10,131 nucleotides of DNA, from assembly GCA_964600645.1 (NCBI GenBank), contig CAZRJL010000033.1, positions 1 through 10,131 of the forward strand, in the 5' to 3' direction. Of this stretch, positions 7,583 through 10,131 are shown in pieces. The DNA comes from UBA12151 sp964600645 (GTDB lineage Bacteria; Patescibacteriota; Minisyncoccia; Moranbacterales; UBA9337). The translations under genes and the position numbers were made by a program. Each line of letters begins with the position of its first letter. Within the stretch, counting starts at the first letter, position 1. The notes below the pieces were generated by a model that ran no database searches, was not told the DNA's origin, and saw only the letters and a list, made by a program, of their open reading frames with translations.

Positions 7583-7969
7583 TTAATAATTTTCCCCTCT
7601 GGCATAATAAGCTTCCATTTGAGCGATCTTCTCTTGCGCTAACAAACGTGCTTCTACTACTTTTTCCTTTTTAACAATATGATACAAAACAATCACCGTA
7701 AGTGTCTCGATAGGCAAAAAATTCAATCCGAATAACAAACTCTCCACCACTGTTCCACCACCGAGAGTTACAAGTTTCTTTATTAAACTCTTGGCTCTGT
7801 TTCTTTTTTTACTTCCTGATCCGGCGATAAAAACCATTATACCAATAACAGATGAAACACAGAGTGTTACAACATATCCGATAGCTGGAAGTGATCCTAT
7901 TCCGACAAAATCCAACAAATCCTTCAACATCGCTGCCGTCAGAGCAATTAACATTGCCATTCTCCACAT
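7583..7969 (-). CDS. Small multi-spanning membrane protein of unknown function
   Basis: 128 residues, no family recognised. Hydrophobic segments lie at about 4-24, 30-50 and 66-98. The last is long enough to be a two-helix hairpin broken near LNFLPIE (82-88). A very basic loop (KKRNRAKSLIKK, 54-65) between the second and third segments should face the cytoplasm. The tail from about 100 to 122 (KEKVVEARLLAQEKIAQMEA) looks like a charged amphipathic helix. It sits directly after the VirB4-like ATPase gene with a 42-bp spacer and before the CPBP-like gene with a 10-bp spacer. This placement suggests a membrane partner of the ATPase. VirB3- or PrgI-type proteins have a similar size but normally lie upstream of the ATPase and have fewer helices, so I do not assign those names. 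The gene is in the same frame as the ATPase gene, separated by one TAA and 14 sense codons. Confidence 0.72.
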   Translation of the reverse strand: MWRMAMLIALTAAMLKDLLDFVGIGSLPAIGYVVTLCVSSVIGIMVFIAGSGSKKRNRAKSLIKKLVTLGGGTVVESLLFGLNFLPIETLTVIVLYHIVKKEKVVEARLLAQEKIAQMEAYYARGENY

Positions 7970-7985
7970 ATTTTTATATTTTAAA

Positions 7986-7995
7986 CCACCTCTTT
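7986..7995 (-). promoter_or_regulatory. Strong Shine-Dalgarno-like element at unusually long spacing
   Basis: AAAGAGGTGG on the minus strand matches the ideal Shine-Dalgarno sequence at 8 of 10 positions, but lies 16 bases before the ATG at 7969 instead of the usual 5-9. No in-frame standard start codon lies at better spacing. It is the only strong Shine-Dalgarno match I noticed next to a start in this window, the other starts having A-rich leaders. It may drive this small gene, or it may be chance. Confidence 0.4.
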
Positions 7996-8011
7996 TAGTT
8001 TGGTCTTTTTC

Positions 8012-9820
8012 TTAGAAATCTTCTTGCGCCAGTTCTTTTTTCGCGTTTTCAATTTCCAATAGCTGTCGCGGGTCGGAGGTAATAATCTGATCTTCACTGT
8101 ACGACGCAATCACTCGAATCGCCACATGCTTGTTTCCGGCAAAAAATATTCCCTCCCCAACATTGCTTTCCAAAAGTAAAAATTTTTCCTGATCCGTTAA
8201 ATAAAAAGTTTCCGCAATAGTATTGATCGAGGCTGGAGATTGTTTGAGTAGAAGTTGAATGGATGAGTTGGTAATAATAGGCTTTCCGTACTGCGAAGAA
8301 ATGAAATCGTTGATATCTTGAGTTATTGTTGTAAGTCCGGTGTAATATTTTCGGCAACGCTTGGCGATTCCGAATAAAAATGATGCCGCATCCTCATTTT
8401 TCATCATTATCCACGCCTCATCCACCACCACCAATCTTTTTTTGAGATTACTTCTCATTTCGTTCCAAATAAAATGCAGAACGATATACATTGCGATCGG
8501 ACGCAACTCTTCTTCCAGATCTCTGATATTAAATACTACCAATTGACTGTCTATTTTAACGCTTGTCGGTTTATTTAAAAATCCGGAGAAAAGCCCTATG
8601 GTATACTTTTCCATTCTCATCACTAACGATTCAGCCCCTTCCATATTCCTTAAAACTTCATACAAATCAGAAAGTACCGGGAAATCATCCGGAGTAAGTG
8701 ATGAAAAATCGCTTTGCGGAGTGATGTCTCTTATGGCATATGTTTCATGAATACCTCTTTCTAAAATTGAATCTTCTTCCGGAGTAATATCTTTCAACAT
8801 CAAGTGCAGTAGCCCCATTAAATTAGCCGCATTGCTTCGCATCACTTCTTCCGGATCCTCATCTTGCCCTATTTTTGGAATATCAAAAGGATTTATATGC
8901 GACTTTGAATTAAGAGATATCGCAACAAAAGAACCTCCAACAGTTTCACATAGATGTTTATATTCATTTTCCGGATCAATAACAACCACATCTGAATCCA
9001 TCATTAATGATCGTAAAATCTCTAGCTTTATTGTGTAACTCTTTCCTGCCCCAGATTTGGCAAAAACCGTCATATTGGCGTTTTCCATTTCAAAACGATC
9101 AAAAAGAATCAAGCTATTATTATGCCTGTTTATGCCATAAAGAATCCCTTTATTGGAAGTTAGATCTGAGGAAACAAACGGAAAGCTGGTTGATAAGGGC
9201 GAGGTATTTAGATTATTCGCGACATTCAGCTCGTCACTTGCCAATGGAATAGTTGAAGAAATTCCTTGCTCCATTCTAAAAATCGCCGGTTTTACATATA
9301 CCAATTGAGCTTCTAATATAGATTCAATACTGTCACTTATTTTATTTACTTCATCAACACTCGCTCCATAAACTGTCATATATACACTGAAACGAAAAAA
9401 TTTTTCACTGCCTTCTTGTAATTTATCGCGCAAATCTTCAATATTTTCCAAGGCCGATTCCAATATTGGGTCTCTAATTTTACCCCTTTCACTTTCTATT
9501 GAAATTTCCGACATTACCTGTGTTGCTTTTTTTCTTAAATTCTTAAGTACGTCCGCCGTATCCATTGGATGAATAAAAATACTTGTATCCATTGAAAAAT
9601 CAGCATTTATGATTGGTGAAAACCAATTTGTGCTGAGGAATTTCGGAAAAGCGAATACAAACATAGTTTTTGCATAAACATCCCCGATTTCAATATAACC
9701 GGAGCTTACTTTAAGTGCGGAAGGGGCGATCAAATCTTTCACCGTTGCTAACCCTTCTTGATATATAGACTCGTCACTTAGTTCGATATTGCTATTATTT
9801 TTTTTACTAATTCCAAACAT
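8012..9820 (-). CDS. VirB4/TraC-type type IV secretion ATPase
   Basis: Cytoplasmic ATPase that energises type IV secretion or pilus-like machines, usually as a hexamer. Of its 602 residues, 1-240 form a partner-binding region and 250 onward the RecA/HerA-like motor. Walker A is AKSGAGKS (254-261, Lys260). It is followed by VVVIDPENEY (278-287), the family's conserved strand after Walker A, and SHINPFDIP (307-315). Walker B is RLVVVDEAW (462-470, Asp467-Glu468). The sensor-like TTITQDINDF (497-506) carries Gln501. KRCRKYYTG (487-495) and LLLKQSP (523-529) are also typical of VirB4. All motifs look intact. Full VirB4 proteins usually approach 800 residues. The shortfall is explained by the preceding TraC-like gene, whose product seems to be the missing N-terminal part. 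The start is 6 bp after that gene's stop. HerA/FtsK-type translocases are less likely because of the VirB4-specific motifs and neighbours. Confidence 0.9.
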   Translation of the reverse strand: MFGISKKNNSNIELSDESIYQEGLATVKDLIAPSALKVSSGYIEIGDVYAKTMFVFAFPKFLSTNWFSPIINADFSMDTSIFIHPMDTADVLKNLRKKATQVMSEISIESERGKIRDPILESALENIEDLRDKLQEGSEKFFRFSVYMTVYGASVDEVNKISDSIESILEAQLVYVKPAIFRMEQGISSTIPLASDELNVANNLNTSPLSTSFPFVSSDLTSNKGILYGINRHNNSLILFDRFEMENANMTVFAKSGAGKSYTIKLEILRSLMMDSDVVVIDPENEYKHLCETVGGSFVAISLNSKSHINPFDIPKIGQDEDPEEVMRSNAANLMGLLHLMLKDITPEEDSILERGIHETYAIRDITPQSDFSSLTPDDFPVLSDLYEVLRNMEGAESLVMRMEKYTIGLFSGFLNKPTSVKIDSQLVVFNIRDLEEELRPIAMYIVLHFIWNEMRSNLKKRLVVVDEAWIMMKNEDAASFLFGIAKRCRKYYTGLTTITQDINDFISSQYGKPIITNSSIQLLLKQSPASINTIAETFYLTDQEKFLLLESNVGEGIFFAGNKHVAIRVIASYSEDQIITSDPRQLLEIENAKKELAQEDF

Positions 9821-9826
9821 ATTTTT

Positions 9827-10131
9827 TTATTCCAATTCCAAGCTCTCAACCTCTTTTATTATAGTACTAACATTTAAATTTGGGTTATATGAATTATAAA
9901 ACAATTCTATCAATTCTTGCGTACCTAGGGGTGTCATTTTTAGCCCTGTCCCGCCTAGCGCCGCTTCAACTTGTCGCGCTCGCTGCCACAGCTGGCTCAC
10001 TTGTGCCTCAAAAAATTCTTTTCTAACCGCCATCTGCTGACTTGGATTAAAAATATTCATCATCTTTGTGAAAAATCCCTCTTTTTTGCTCTCAATTGGA
10101 GAAAACGGAACCACTATATAAAAAAATTTGG
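9827..10131 (-). CDS. TraC-like domain protein (separately encoded VirB4 N-terminal region), C-terminal fragment
   Basis: The frame is open to the right edge of the window, so this is the last 100 or so residues of a longer protein. A GTG at 10114 is an internal codon, not a credible start, because the reading continues upstream as KFFYIVVPFSPIESKKEGFF. That stretch, plus LKMTPLGTQELIELFYNSYN near the end, fits the TraC-like proteins I associate with Candidate Phyla Radiation genomes. These correspond to the N-terminal domain of VirB4/TraC and are encoded just before the ATPase. The family match is from memory and unchecked. The hydrophobic strand, the basic linker SKKEGFFTKMMNIF, the charged helix around VRKEFFEAQVSQLWQRARQV and the final acidic ESLELE are what can be seen. 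The stop is 6 bp before the ATPase start, consistent with translational coupling and a 1:1 complex. Confidence 0.75.
   Translation of the reverse strand, partial: KFFYIVVPFSPIESKKEGFFTKMMNIFNPSQQMAVRKEFFEAQVSQLWQRARQVEAALGGTGLKMTPLGTQELIELFYNSYNPNLNVSTIIKEVESLELE

Noticed and set aside
3128..9252. Numerous short plus-strand open frames opposite the minus-strand genes
   Set aside because: They lack family features, have no ribosome binding context and lie wholly inside well-supported genes on the other strand.
9827..10114. Complete 95-residue gene starting at GTG 10114
   Set aside because: The frame stays open to the window edge, and the upstream residues continue a recognisable TraC-like stretch, so this is a fragment of a longer gene.
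1..10131. CRISPR array, tRNA/rRNA, insertion sequence or attachment site
   Set aside because: No regularly spaced repeats, cloverleaf-like segments, transposase motifs or flanking inverted repeats were seen.

Overview
The window reads as a chromosomal segment of a Candidate Phyla Radiation bacterium (Patescibacteria), most likely of the Parcubacteria type. The base composition is AT-rich, intergenic spacers are short or negative, and the envelope and secretion genes match types I associate with that group. TAA, TAG and TGA all act as stops here, so nothing suggests the TGA recoding of Gracilibacteria or Absconditabacteria. The phylum call rests on remembered family resemblance, not on a marker gene.

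Plus strand, 1-2915: a surface-glycan cassette. It holds the 3' part of a family 2 glycosyltransferase, interrupted by a 10-N assembly gap that breaks its frame. Two different O-antigen ligase/polymerase-like (Wzy_C) membrane proteins follow, overlapping by 26 bp. Together they look like the assembly and transfer end of a cell-surface polysaccharide or glycoprotein-glycan pathway.

Minus strand, 10131-2905: a compact six-gene series read right to left. In transcription order it contains: (1) the C-terminal part of a TraC-like protein, which appears to be the VirB4 N-terminal region encoded as its own polypeptide; (2) a VirB4/TraC-type secretion ATPase with intact Walker A and B motifs; (3) a 128-residue membrane protein of unknown function; (4) a CPBP-protease-like membrane protein that has lost its expected catalytic residues; (5) a 933-residue exported, cysteine-rich, multi-domain protein with a calcium-loop motif and a C-terminal membrane anchor; (6) a membrane-anchored beta-propeller protein. 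Spacers are 6 to 50 bp, so co-transcription is likely. The promoter lies beyond the right edge.

My interpretation is a type IV secretion-like or surface machine. The ATPase would power it from inside, genes 3 and 4 would sit in the membrane, and genes 5 and 6 would form the extracytoplasmic part. The two blocks converge and overlap by 11 bp at 2905-2915, leaving no room for a terminator between them. I saw no tRNA, rRNA, CRISPR array, insertion sequence or convincing rho-independent terminator. No gene-free stretch exceeds 50 bp.
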